DNA from: Hymenobacter jeongseonensis
GTDB lineage: Bacteria > Bacteroidota > Bacteroidia > Cytophagales > Hymenobacteraceae
DNA: 64,000 bases
Direction of reading: 5' to 3'
NCBI RefSeq assembly: GCF_015694725.1
Contig: NZ_JADQDQ010000003.1
Span: forward strand, 186,001-250,000
Made by a program: the position numbers and the translations under genes. Each line of letters begins with the position of its first letter. The first letter of the stretch is position 1. The notes under the pieces are model-generated. The model searched no databases, was not told where the DNA came from, and saw only the letters and a list, made by a program, of their open reading frames with translations. Of the stretch, positions 17,085 to 25,850 are shown one piece after another.

Positions 17085-17264
17085 TTACTTCACTTCATCA
17101 ATGGCTTTCTGCAGGAAGAAAGCCATGTTGGGGTGGTACTGCGCATGAAAAACCACCTTGCCCTGCCGGTCAATCACTAAGTTGGTCGGGTAGGACTGAA
17201 TGCCATAGCGCCCAGCAATGTACCGGCCACTCGGCACCAAGTTGGGTAATTTGTAAGGACGAGG
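17085..17264 (-). pseudogene. C-terminal remnant of a thioredoxin/TlpA-like protein
   Basis: Reading the minus strand gives 59 codons ending at a TAA (17085-17087). The text YGIQSYPTNLVIDRQGKVVF has the cis-proline and following strand typical of TlpA/ResA thioredoxin domains, with a C-terminal helix FFLQKAIDEVK. The CxxC half and any start codon are missing. It begins directly after the TAG stop of the ABC permease gene and in the same reading frame, so the permease appears to have been joined onto a broken thioredoxin gene, or an upstream part was deleted. Without a start codon of its own it is not expected to be translated except by stop-codon readthrough. Confidence 0.75.
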
Positions 17265-19832
17265 CTAGCCTTCGCTGCGCAGCACCTCCAGTGGCGAGCG
17301 GCGCAATACATCGCGGCTATTGAAAAGGCCAATGCCAGCCGTCAGCACCGTCACCAACGCGGCCAAACCTAACAGCGGCAGCACCGCCGCCCCAAAACCA
17401 ACCTCAAACACCCAGAAAGCCAGCGCCCAAGCCGCCAACACTGCCAGCAGAATGCCGGCCAGCGAAGCCATCAGCCCCAGCAGCCCGTACTCGATGAGCG
17501 TGATGCGCAGAATCTGGGCGCGACTGGCCCCCAGCGTGCGCAGGAGCACGCTTTCGCGCACCCGCTGGTAGCGGCTGATGACCACCGAGCTACTCAGCAC
17601 CAGCAAGCCGGTAAGGATGCTAAAGCCTGCCATGAAGCGGATGACAAAGGAGATTTTGCCCACGATGTCGTCCAGCGTTTGCAGTATCAGGTCCAAGTCG
17701 ATGGCCGACACGTTGGGAAACTGTCGCACCAGGGCTTGCTGCACCGCAGCCAGGGCCGCCGTGCTGTCGGTGCGCGTGAGCAACACGTGAAACTGCGGCG
17801 CCTGTTCCAGCACGCCGGCCGGAAACAGCACCAAAAAGCTGGGCTGCACCCGGCTGCGGTCTACCTCGCGGGTGCCGCCCACAATGGTGCGCAACGGCGA
17901 ACCCTGCACGTTAAACTCCAGCGTATCGCCGAGCTTGAGCTTGGCGCGCTGCAGGTAGCTGGCCTCCACCGAAATAAGGGGCGTGCCATCGGGCTTGCGG
18001 GATGGTGCGGTGCCTTCCAATAGCTTTTCGGAAGCGTTGAGCGAGTCGCGGTAGGTCACGCGGTACTCACGGGTGAGCACCCACGGCGGAATGCCGTTGG
18101 CGGTGTCCTTTTTCAGGGCAGTGGTCGAGCGGCCATTGATGGAAGTCAGGCGCATCGTCACGATGGGAACCTGGAGCAGGACCGGCAGCCGCTGCGCCCG
18201 CAATAGGCCCTCAACGCCGGATAATTGCTCAGACTGAATGTCGAACAACACCAGATTGGCTTGCGAGCCCTGGGAGGCCAACTGCACCCGGCCCAGCAGC
18301 AGGGCCTGCGTCAGGAAAAGCGTGGCCAGCAAAAACGTGCCCAGCCCAATGGAAGTAATGAGGGTGAGGGTTTGGTTTTGGGGGCGATACAAGTTGGCCA
18401 ATCCCTGGCGCCAGGCATAGCCCCAGCCCGCCGGGAAGAAGCGCCGCACCAAAGCCATCAGGAGCCGGCCGAGGCCGGCTAGCGCGGCAAACGCTGCCAG
18501 CAGCCCGGCCCCAAAGCCCAGCGTCAGCTTCCAGTCGCGGGTTTGGTTGTAGGCAAACCCCAGAATGAACAAGCCGATAGCACTTATGACGAGGGCGCGT
18601 AGCGGGTCGGGCGCGGCGGTATCGTCCTCAAACGCGGCCCGCAACACCCGCAGCGGCGACACCCGCCGGATGCTGAGCAATGGCAGCAGCGCAAAAAGCA
18701 CCGCCATCAGCAGGCCCGTCACCAACCCCATGAGCACGGCGGGCCACGACACGCTAACGGCAATGGTTACGGGCAGGAAATCGCCCAATACCCGCGGCAG
18801 CAGGCCCTGCACAGCGGCCCCGAGCGCGGCGCCCAGCACCGCGCCCACCAGCCCCAGCCCGGCCGTTTGCAGCAAATATATCAGCAGCGCTTGGCGGCCG
18901 CTGGCGCCCAGGCAGCGCAGCACGGCCACGGCGGCCAGCTTTTCGCGCACGTACAGGTTCACGGCGCTGGCCACGCCCACGCAGCCCAGCAGCAGCGCCA
19001 CAAAAGCCACCAAGCTCAGGTAGCGGGTCAGGTCGGCGAAGGAGCGGCCAATCTGCCGTTGGCGCTCGGCCACGGTGTCGGTGTCAATGTCGGCTTTGTC
19101 GAGGCGGGCCTCTAATGGCTTGATGACCGCCGCCACATCAGTACCCGGCGCAAATCGGTACGACCGTTTGTATTGCACGCGGCTGCCGCGCTGCACCAAG
19201 CCCGTATTGGCGACCAACGATGCGGGAATGAACACCGTCGGGGCCACCGCACTGCTGAAGCCGGACTGCCCCGGCGTCTTCAGCACCCGCCCCACAATGG
19301 GCAGCGTAATCTGGCCCACTTGCACCGAATCCCCAATCTTGGCCCCGAACTGCGCCAGCAGCACGTCGTCGACCAAGGCGCCGGGGGCGGCGCTGGGCTG
19401 CGCGAAGCGCTGGGCGGCATTCTGAGGCTCGGTTTGCCAGTCGCCGTAGAAAAAGCCGCCGTCGCGGGCGCGCACCTGTACTAGCCGGACGCCCCGGCCG
19501 GGCCGGAACTCCGCCAGCGAAGCAAAGGAGATTTCCTGGGTTCGGGCCTCACCGAGCGCCTGCAAGGTGGGTTCTAGCTCTTTGGCAAAAGGCTGGTTGG
19601 CATCCAGAACCAAGTCGGCGCCCAGCAGTTCCCGCGCCTGCTCGTTGATGCTGCGCGCCAGGTTGTCGCCAAACGAATTGATGCCCACCAACGCCGCAAT
19701 GCCCAATACAATGCTGGCCATGAACAAAAGCAGCCGCGCCCGGCTGCGGCGGCTGTCGCGCCACGCCATGCGCAGCAGCCAGCCCAGGCCCGGCCGCGTG
19801 GCCGGCTGCGGCCTACGCACTGGGCTGGACAT
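17265..19832 (-). CDS. FtsX-like ABC transporter permease (YbbP type)
   Basis: 855 residues with the YbbP layout: a membrane segment near 33-55, a large periplasmic domain, three central segments (about 270-400), a second cluster (about 410-510), another periplasmic domain, and three C-terminal segments (about 730-845). Both FtsX domains are recognisable (LVAFVALLLGCVGVASAVNL and FSILTGLLVLSSSVVIS). It overlaps the upstream ATPase gene by 20 bases, so the two are co-translated and form one transporter. Partners of this type use ATP to act on envelope substrates rather than for classical import; a role in handling products of the adjacent esterases is inference from conserved gene order. Confidence 0.9.
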   Translation of the reverse strand: MSSPVRRPQPATRPGLGWLLRMAWRDSRRSRARLLLFMASIVLGIAALVGINSFGDNLARSINEQARELLGADLVLDANQPFAKELEPTLQALGEARTQEISFASLAEFRPGRGVRLVQVRARDGGFFYGDWQTEPQNAAQRFAQPSAAPGALVDDVLLAQFGAKIGDSVQVGQITLPIVGRVLKTPGQSGFSSAVAPTVFIPASLVANTGLVQRGSRVQYKRSYRFAPGTDVAAVIKPLEARLDKADIDTDTVAERQRQIGRSFADLTRYLSLVAFVALLLGCVGVASAVNLYVREKLAAVAVLRCLGASGRQALLIYLLQTAGLGLVGAVLGAALGAAVQGLLPRVLGDFLPVTIAVSVSWPAVLMGLVTGLLMAVLFALLPLLSIRRVSPLRVLRAAFEDDTAAPDPLRALVISAIGLFILGFAYNQTRDWKLTLGFGAGLLAAFAALAGLGRLLMALVRRFFPAGWGYAWRQGLANLYRPQNQTLTLITSIGLGTFLLATLFLTQALLLGRVQLASQGSQANLVLFDIQSEQLSGVEGLLRAQRLPVLLQVPIVTMRLTSINGRSTTALKKDTANGIPPWVLTREYRVTYRDSLNASEKLLEGTAPSRKPDGTPLISVEASYLQRAKLKLGDTLEFNVQGSPLRTIVGGTREVDRSRVQPSFLVLFPAGVLEQAPQFHVLLTRTDSTAALAAVQQALVRQFPNVSAIDLDLILQTLDDIVGKISFVIRFMAGFSILTGLLVLSSSVVISRYQRVRESVLLRTLGASRAQILRITLIEYGLLGLMASLAGILLAVLAAWALAFWVFEVGFGAAVLPLLGLAALVTVLTAGIGLFNSRDVLRRSPLEVLRSEG

Positions 19833-20514
19833 AAGCCGCGTTGGGATAATCGGCGAGGACGGCCCCGCCGCGCAGCCGCATGGTGCGCTGGGTGCGGGCG
19901 GCTAGCTCCAAGTCGTGGGTCACCAGCACGAGGGTGGTGCCCGCTTCCCGATTCAATTCAAACAGCAGGTTCACCACTCGTTCGCTGGTATCGGGGTCGA
20001 GGTTGCCGGTGGGCTCGTCGGCGAAAAGTAGCGCGGGGCGGTTGGCAAAGGCGCGGGCCAGCGACACGCGCTGTTGCTCGCCGCCCGAAAGCTGGGCCGG
20101 GTAATGGGCGGCCCGGTCGGCCAAGCCTACGCGGTCGAGCAGCGTCAGGGCCGTTTTGGAGGCGCCGCGCTGGCCGCGCAGCTCCAGCGGCACCAGCACG
20201 TTTTCGAGCGCCGTGAGCGTGGGCAAGAGCTGGAAGTTCTGGAAAATGAAGCCCACATGTTCGCTCCGCACGGCGGCCCGCTGGTCTTCGCTCAGGTTAT
20301 CGAGCTGAATGCCGTTGACCCACACGCTTCCCGAGGTGGCGCGGTCGAGGCCAGCACACAAGCCCAGCAGCGTGGTTTTGCCCGAGCCCGAGGGCCCAAC
20401 AATGGCGAAGGTGTAGCCCGCCGTGAGCTCGAAGCTCACGGCCTGAAGCACCGTAAGTTGGTGCCCGGCACTGGCGTAGGTTTTGGTTAGGTTATCGACT
20501 CTTAGAATGCTCAT
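19813..20514 (-). CDS. ABC transporter ATP-binding protein (YbbA/LolD type)
   Basis: 233 residues, standard for this class. Walker A is GPSGSGKTTLLGL, the signature is LSGGEQQRVSLARAF, Walker B is ALLFADEPTGNLD and the H-loop is VLVTHDLELA. The FADEPTGNLD form places it with the LolD/MacB/YbbA group. Its 3' end overlaps the permease start, and it is transcribed divergently from the SGNH hydrolase at 20758, the same arrangement as tesA-ybbA in E. coli. Confidence 0.92.
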   Translation of the reverse strand: MSILRVDNLTKTYASAGHQLTVLQAVSFELTAGYTFAIVGPSGSGKTTLLGLCAGLDRATSGSVWVNGIQLDNLSEDQRAAVRSEHVGFIFQNFQLLPTLTALENVLVPLELRGQRGASKTALTLLDRVGLADRAAHYPAQLSGGEQQRVSLARAFANRPALLFADEPTGNLDPDTSERVVNLLFELNREAGTTLVLVTHDLELAARTQRTMRLRGGAVLADYPNAAYVQPSA

Positions 20515-20757
20515 GCAGAAGAAATTGGCAAGTGCTAAAGGAACGGCCAGTGGAGCGCAGTCAAATCATTTTACCGCAAGATGCGGCGCTGGTGAACCTG
20601 ATTTTGATAGTGCTTCGCCACACCAAACGTGGTAGCGGCGGTAGTGAATGGTAATCCTGCACGGCACATATCCGGGCGGGGCGTCGTTCCTTACGATTAT
20701 GGAAGACGCCAAAACCTTTGCTTTGTTTTCCACCTTTACGGCTTTGTGCCCAAATTA

Positions 20758-21489
20758 ATGCCCATGAATTTCATTCGTTTCCCTTTTGCGGCGATGCTGG
20801 TCTTGGCCCTGAGTGCCTGTGATTCCAGCCCAGCCACCAATACGCCCGCATCGCAATCGGCTGCTTCAGCCGCCAAAGTCCCTGCCAATGAGCCGGCTAG
20901 CGCCGGCGAAAAGCGGGTATTGTTCTTTGGTAATAGCCTCACCGCCGGCTACGGTGTGGAGCCTGACCAAGCTTTCCCGGCGCTGGTGGGCCAAAAAATT
21001 GATTCTCTGGGCCTGGACTACAAAGTCATCAACGCCGGGCTGAGCGGCGAAACCACTGCCGGTGGCCGCAGCCGCGTGGGCTGGGTGCTGCGCCAGCCCG
21101 TCGACGTGTTTGTGTTGGAACTGGGCGGCAACGACGGACTGCGCGGCCTGCCCCTCACCGCTACGCGCCGCAACCTGCAGGCCATCATCGACACTGTGCG
21201 CCGCCGGAGCCCCAAGGCCCAAATTGTGCTGGCCGGCATGCAAATCCCGCCCAACTTGGGCGCCACTTACGCCGCCGATTTCAAAGCGCTTTACCAGGAA
21301 ATTGCGGCGAAAAACAAACTGGTGCTCATTCCCTTCCTGCTGCAGGGCGTGGGCGGCGACCGCCGCCTGAACCAGCCCGACGGCATTCATCCTACCCCGG
21401 CCGGCCATCGCATTCTGGCGCGCAACGTTTGGTCGGTGCTTCAGCCGCTGCTGCAGGCGCAGGTAGCGGCTCCACCCGCTGGGGCTTAG
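20758..21489 (+). CDS. tesA: TesA-like SGNH hydrolase, copy B (lipoprotein)
   Basis: 243 residues from ATG 20758; an ATG two codons later would serve equally. MNFIRFPFAAMLVLALSAC is a lipoprotein signal with Cys in LSAC, followed by an Ala/Ser/Pro-rich tether to about residue 45. Catalytic blocks: FFGNSLTAGYGV, GLSGETTAGG, LGGNDGLRG and DGIHPTPAGH. Compared with copy A the Asn block reads GGND instead of GAND and the core is otherwise nearly collinear, so the two arose by duplication. Its divergent position next to the YbbA-like ATPase matches E. coli, so this is probably the ancestral copy. Confidence 0.9.
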   Translation: MPMNFIRFPFAAMLVLALSACDSSPATNTPASQSAASAAKVPANEPASAGEKRVLFFGNSLTAGYGVEPDQAFPALVGQKIDSLGLDYKVINAGLSGETTAGGRSRVGWVLRQPVDVFVLELGGNDGLRGLPLTATRRNLQAIIDTVRRRSPKAQIVLAGMQIPPNLGATYAADFKALYQEIAAKNKLVLIPFLLQGVGGDRRLNQPDGIHPTPAGHRILARNVWSVLQPLLQAQVAAPPAGA

Positions 21490-21539
21490 CGACTGGGTTA
21501 TTTGACTGAATTGAGAATAACGAAAAGGCTGCCTGCAGT

Positions 21540-21767
21540 TTAAATAACCCGCAGTCCGTCCACATCCACTTCGTCCCGCAGCAATTCAAGGTTGCGGTAG
21601 GCGAGGGGCCGGCCGGCGTCGGTGCTGAGGTCGGGGAGGTGCGCGCGGGCGGCGTCGAGCGTGAGCTGGGTAAACTTGCGCTCGCCCAAGTAAATGGCCA
21701 CGGGCTGGCCAAGGCGTCGGTCGTGTTCGGCCAAGGCGTGGTCAATTTCGGCCAGAATGGTGCTCAT
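21540..21767 (-). CDS. Small protein, function unknown
   Basis: 75 residues from the ATG at 21767, ending shortly after the convergent SGNH gene. The product has an N-terminal helix (ILAEIDHALAEHDRR), a segment PVAIYLGERKFTQL that looks like strand-turn-strand, and a C-terminal RDEVDVDGLRVI. No signal, membrane segment or known motif. The spacing between neighbours and the lack of a competing gene favour a real small gene, but I cannot place it in a family. Confidence 0.5.
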   Translation of the reverse strand: MSTILAEIDHALAEHDRRLGQPVAIYLGERKFTQLTLDAARAHLPDLSTDAGRPLAYRNLELLRDEVDVDGLRVI

Positions 21768-21870
21768 AAAGAAATAAAATTTCTGAAGGGGGCGAAATAT
21801 AGGAGGTTTTTAAGAATCTCGAAAGAAGGGAGTGTTTTTTTTGGACTATTTCCGCGCCCGTGGCCGCACC

Positions 21871-21902
21871 GTTGAGCCGGCCGCGCCCGGCTCCTACCTT
21901 TG
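21871..21902 (+). promoter_or_regulatory. Bacteroidetes-type promoter of murI
   Basis: GTTG at 21871-21874, a 20-base spacer, then TACCTTTG at 21895-21902. This fits TTTG-N19-21-TAnnTTTG with one mismatch. The start codon follows only 4 bases later, so transcription would begin at or just inside the ATG. Confidence 0.55.
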
Positions 21903-21906
21903 CCGC

Positions 21907-22758
21907 ATGATAACTTCCGCTCCTGCGCCCTCCCATTCAGCTGCGGCTTCGGATACCCGGCCCATTGGCATGTTCGATTCCGGCATCGGCGGGCTCACCG
22001 TGGCCCGGGCGGTGGCCCAGCGCCTGCCCCACGAGCGGATTGTGTATTTCGGAGACACGGCCCACTTGCCCTACGGCGATAAAAGCGCCGCCGCCATTCA
22101 GGCGTATTCCGTTAAGATTTGTGATTTGCTGCTGCGCCAGCACTGCAAGCTGATTATGATTGCCTGCAACTCGGCCTCGGCGGCGGCCTATGAGCTGGTG
22201 CGCGAGTACGTGGGCTCCAAAGCCCGGGTGCTCAACGTCATCGACCCCATTGTGGCGCACTTGGGCCGCACCTACCCCGGCCGCCACGTGGGGCTCATCG
22301 GCACCAAGCAAACGGTGAATTCCAACGTTTACAAAAAGAAGGTCGATGACCTCGACGCCGGGGTGGATTTGCAGTCGCTGGCCACCCCGCTCCTGGTGCC
22401 GATGATAGAGGAGGGCTTCTTCAAGAACTCCATTTCCGACGACATCATTGGTACGTACCTGAGCAATGCGGCCCTGGCCGATATTGAAGCGCTGGTGCTG
22501 GCTTGCACGCATTACCCCCTTATCAAGGAGCAAATTGCGCGCTACTACGCCGGCCGCGTCGATGTCCTCGATGCCTCGGATGTGGTGGCGGCCGATGCTG
22601 AAGCGTATCTAGCGGCGCACGGGCTGCTGGCCCCGGCGGCCGTTGCGCCGCCGCTGCATCATTTTTACGTGTCGGATTTCACCCGCTCTTTTGAAGAAAG
22701 CACCCGGCTGTTTTTTGGACAGGAAGTGCATTTGGAGCACTACCCGCTCTGGGAGTAG
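21907..22758 (+). CDS. murI: Glutamate racemase
   Basis: 283 residues from ATG 21907; an upstream in-frame TTG would add residues that overlap the promoter and is rejected. The enzyme makes D-glutamate for peptidoglycan. Motifs: FDSGIGGLTV (Asp24, Ser25), FGDTAHLPYG, the catalytic Cys87 in IACNSASA and Cys200 in LACTHYPLI. Both cysteines are intact, so it should be active. The mRNA looks almost leaderless. It is followed by a gene with its own promoter. Confidence 0.95.
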   Translation: MITSAPAPSHSAAASDTRPIGMFDSGIGGLTVARAVAQRLPHERIVYFGDTAHLPYGDKSAAAIQAYSVKICDLLLRQHCKLIMIACNSASAAAYELVREYVGSKARVLNVIDPIVAHLGRTYPGRHVGLIGTKQTVNSNVYKKKVDDLDAGVDLQSLATPLLVPMIEEGFFKNSISDDIIGTYLSNAALADIEALVLACTHYPLIKEQIARYYAGRVDVLDASDVVAADAEAYLAAHGLLAPAAVAPPLHHFYVSDFTRSFEESTRLFFGQEVHLEHYPLWE

Positions 22759-22823
22759 CTCCCTGGCCCAGATTGTGAATTTGTTAAACTCGACAGCAAT
22801 TTTCCTCGCGCAAATCTGAACTC

Positions 22824-22831
22824 TATCTTTG
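22824..22831 (+). promoter_or_regulatory. Putative -7 element upstream of the T9SS cargo gene
   Basis: TATCTTTG matches TAnnTTTG exactly, 94 bases before the ATG at 22926. No TTTG at the expected upstream distance, so support is partial. Confidence 0.4.
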
Positions 22832-22925
22832 GGGCCTGCCTGATGCTATGGCGGTTTGGTAATTAGCCAATCATTACTCACTCACATTTCGTTTTTTCAT
22901 TCCTTTTCACTTTTACCCTTTTTTA

Positions 22926-25472
22926 ATGAAACACTTTTTCACAACGCGGCTGCTGGCTTGTCTGGTGGCGCTGCTAATGCTGTGGCCTGCTGCCATACAA
23001 GCCCAAAATATTACCCAAACCGACTTCACCGGGGTGATTGTCCCCCAGTTTGTGAGCGGTGGCAACAACAGTACCAGCAACCCCGGCACCCGGTTGCCTT
23101 ATGTTTTCCGGGCCACGCTGACCAACCTAACGGCCAGCACCACCTACCGCTACTTCGTGACGGCATCTATCGCCACTGACCTCACTGGTACCGGTGGGGC
23201 CGGCGTTATTTTGTCGCTGACTCCCGGTACTGATGCCGCCTCAACAGTTTATGCCACCTCCTCCACGGGCAGCTTGGGCACCGAGGGCAGCTACGCCTCC
23301 TTCACCACCGATGCCGCTGGTACCTATACCGGCTGGTTTGGCTACGTGAATTCCGGTAACGCACGCTTCAGCACTCCGGGCAATGTGTTGTTCCCAATGA
23401 TTACCCTGGCCACCGATGCGGCGCCGGCTACCATTGTGGCGCGTCGCGCCCTGGATTTGGGCGCTACAGTAGTGCTTTTTGGCAACGCTGCAACCGGCAA
23501 CGGCACAATGGTGAACGGCGCTTCGTCGGCTACGCCTAAAAACCTAGTATTCACCTACGACAACACCACGGGCGCTGGACGCCCCCTGAGCGGCGGCTTG
23601 GTAGAATCCGTAGGCGTGACCACTGGCACAACCGGCGGGACTGCCACTTCGGGTACTTACAATACGACCAATGGCGCTTACAACCTGGTTATCCCCAATG
23701 CGCTGAGCACCGGCGTACGCCGCGTAGAAGAGCGCAGCGTGGTGACGGGCTCGGTACTGAACTGCAACACCGACGCGGATGGCACTTGGCCCTCGGGAGC
23801 CAATACCGCAAATCCCACGGGCGGTATCACTCCCATTTTGCTCACGGCCACGGACACGCCGCTAAATGCCGGCTGCTCGACGGCCCCTGCGGCCACGGTC
23901 ACGGCCACCCCGGCTACGCTGAACGCCTTTACTGCCGTAGTGGGCACGCCTTCGGCCACCCAAACCGTAACGGTAGGCGGCTCGACCCTGACGGCCGACG
24001 TAGTAGTGACGGCTCCCACCGGTTACGAAGTCTCGCTGAGCGCCACCACCGATTTCGCGGCTTCCGTGACAATAGCCCAGGCCGCTGGCACCGCCGCTAG
24101 CACGCCCGTCTACGTGCGCCTCACGGGCACCACGGTTGGCGCTTTCGCCGGCAATGTGACCGTGGCCAGCACCGGTGCTACCACCGCCAACGTGGCCGTA
24201 GTTGGCACCGTAACTGCCGTGGCAACGCCCACGCCTACCATCACCAGCTTCACGCCGGCTACCGGCCCCGTGGGTACTTCGGTCACCGTGACCGGTACGA
24301 ACTTCACCGGCGCCACCGGCGCTACGCTCAACGGCACGGCCGTTACCAATTTCATGGTCATGAGCGCTACTTCGGTCATGTTTGATGTGCCCGCCGGCGC
24401 TACCAGCGGCACCATTGTCGTGACCACGCCTGGCGGCACCGCCACCAGCACCGCTTCGTTCACGGTAACGGCCCCGGTGGTTACGCCGGTTATTTCGGCG
24501 CTCTCGCCCAATGCCCAAGTTGCTGGTGGCCCCGATGTGACCCTGACCATCACTGGTACGGGCTTCACGCCTTCTTCCACGGTAAACTTCAACGGCGTTA
24601 GCTATACCCAGACCAGCAGCACGGCCACCACGCTGGTGGTCACCATCCCCGCCAGTGCATTGACCACGGCCGGCAGCTACACGGTTTCGGTTAGCAATGC
24701 GGGTGCTACGTCCACTGCCTTTACCTTCATCGTGTCGAACCCCAGCACCGCCGGGGCTTTCGAAAACTTCGAAACCGGGGTTAAAGGTGGTTACGCAGCC
24801 GATACGGTTTTCCTCACTAGCGGCAACTGGAACTTTAGTAACTCACTGATTGGCAGTTCATTTGCAGATAAATTCAATGGTCTTAAGTCGGCCCGGATTC
24901 GCACCGGCGGTTTCATCGCCATGTACTTCGATAAGCCCAACGGTGCGGGCGTAGTTACCATCAATGCCGCCCTTTATGGTGCTGATGCCGCCGCTACCTT
25001 CGCGCTGGAAATGTCTGCCGACGGTGGTACTACTTACACTGTAGTGCCTGGTGCGCCCGCTGCACTCACGGCCACGCTCACGCCCTATACCTTTACGGTG
25101 AATCAAACGGGGGCTGTGCGCTTCCGGATTTCGCACTCCGTAACTGCGACCACAGGCGCTGCCGCCCCACGCATTATCATCGACGACCTCATCATCACGG
25201 ACTTCACGGCCACGGCCACCAACGCCAGCAAGGCCATGCCCGGCCTGACGGTGTCGCCAAACCCCGCCACCGACCGCATTACCGTAGCGCTGCCGAAAGC
25301 TGGTGCCGCCACGGTTGCCCTGCGCGACCTGACCGGCCGCTTGGTAGTGGCGCCCGCCGCCCTCGCTGCCGACCAGCAAATGCTGCTGCCCGCCCGCCTG
25401 GCTGCTGGTGTGTACTTGCTGGAAGTGCGTCAAGGCGCAGTTACCGCCGTACGCCGCGTGCAGAAAAACTAG
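22926..25472 (+). CDS. Secreted multidomain TIG/IPT protein with T9SS type A sorting domain
   Basis: 848 residues. MKHFFTTRLLACLVALLMLWPAAIQAQ is a Sec signal peptide. Residues about 30-310 form an unassigned beta-rich domain; 318-432 resemble the Bacteroidetes beta-sandwich repeats with GYEVSLSATTDFA; two IPT/TIG domains follow at about 435-514 and 519-605 (each opens with P.I..L/F.P). Residues 610-745 are another beta domain beginning FENFETG. The C-terminus (about 770-848) is a type A sorting domain: LTVSPNPATDRITV, DLTGRLV, LAAGVYLLEV and the last VRRVQKN. It would cross the outer membrane by the type IX system and be surface-bound or released. Probably adhesion or substrate binding; no enzyme motif seen. 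Confidence 0.88.
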   Translation: MKHFFTTRLLACLVALLMLWPAAIQAQNITQTDFTGVIVPQFVSGGNNSTSNPGTRLPYVFRATLTNLTASTTYRYFVTASIATDLTGTGGAGVILSLTPGTDAASTVYATSSTGSLGTEGSYASFTTDAAGTYTGWFGYVNSGNARFSTPGNVLFPMITLATDAAPATIVARRALDLGATVVLFGNAATGNGTMVNGASSATPKNLVFTYDNTTGAGRPLSGGLVESVGVTTGTTGGTATSGTYNTTNGAYNLVIPNALSTGVRRVEERSVVTGSVLNCNTDADGTWPSGANTANPTGGITPILLTATDTPLNAGCSTAPAATVTATPATLNAFTAVVGTPSATQTVTVGGSTLTADVVVTAPTGYEVSLSATTDFAASVTIAQAAGTAASTPVYVRLTGTTVGAFAGNVTVASTGATTANVAVVGTVTAVATPTPTITSFTPATGPVGTSVTVTGTNFTGATGATLNGTAVTNFMVMSATSVMFDVPAGATSGTIVVTTPGGTATSTASFTVTAPVVTPVISALSPNAQVAGGPDVTLTITGTGFTPSSTVNFNGVSYTQTSSTATTLVVTIPASALTTAGSYTVSVSNAGATSTAFTFIVSNPSTAGAFENFETGVKGGYAADTVFLTSGNWNFSNSLIGSSFADKFNGLKSARIRTGGFIAMYFDKPNGAGVVTINAALYGADAAATFALEMSADGGTTYTVVPGAPAALTATLTPYTFTVNQTGAVRFRISHSVTATTGAAAPRIIIDDLIITDFTATATNASKAMPGLTVSPNPATDRITVALPKAGAATVALRDLTGRLVVAPAALAADQQMLLPARLAAGVYLLEVRQGAVTAVRRVQKN

Positions 25473-25522
25473 TTGGCTAAATGCCGCCTTTACCTTTTGG
25501 GGTGGGGTCGGCATTCTCATAC

Positions 25523-25554
25523 AAAAAAGCCCCTGCTACGGCAGGGGCTTTTTT
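25523..25554. terminator. Bidirectional intrinsic terminator
   Basis: Perfect 14-bp arms AAAAAAGCCCCTGC (25523-25536) and complement (25541-25554) with a 4-base loop and T6 at the end. It follows the T9SS cargo gene by 50 bases. Confidence 0.9.
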
Positions 25555-25707
25555 GTGTCCGCTTATCAGTGATGACAAATTATAATAAGGCGATTTGTAC
25601 TACTGCTTTAATGGGCTTTCTTACTGGTATTTTGTAACGTATGCCTTGCTCACGGAACAAGCATCTTTTCGAAGCATGTAGGGGAGGTCCACCGCAAACT
25701 ATCGGAG

Positions 25708-25720
25708 CGTCATGCTGAGA
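25708..25720. repeat. Solitary fragment of a family-1 element
   Basis: CGTCATGCTGAGA equals the outer end of family-1 arms; no matching second arm is present nearby, so it is a decayed or partial copy. Confidence 0.35.
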
Positions 25721-25850
25721 TGGTCACAGACGCAGGAGCGTGAGTCGAAAAGTCGCGTTGGATTCGCATCTTGATTGGGTGAATAGCCGCTAACGACAAG
25801 CCGGTGAAGTGTTCGGAGATGGATGCCTGTATTCGACCTATCGAAGTTTA

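Larger units (their letters stand above)
25473..25850. other. Intergenic stretch between convergent genes
   Basis: About 378 bases holding the terminator at 25523-25554, a fragment of a family-1 element (CGTCATGCTGAGA at 25708-25720) and otherwise no gene or structure that I can support. A long minus-strand frame continuing into it from 26325 is a shadow of the membrane protein gene. Confidence 0.5.
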
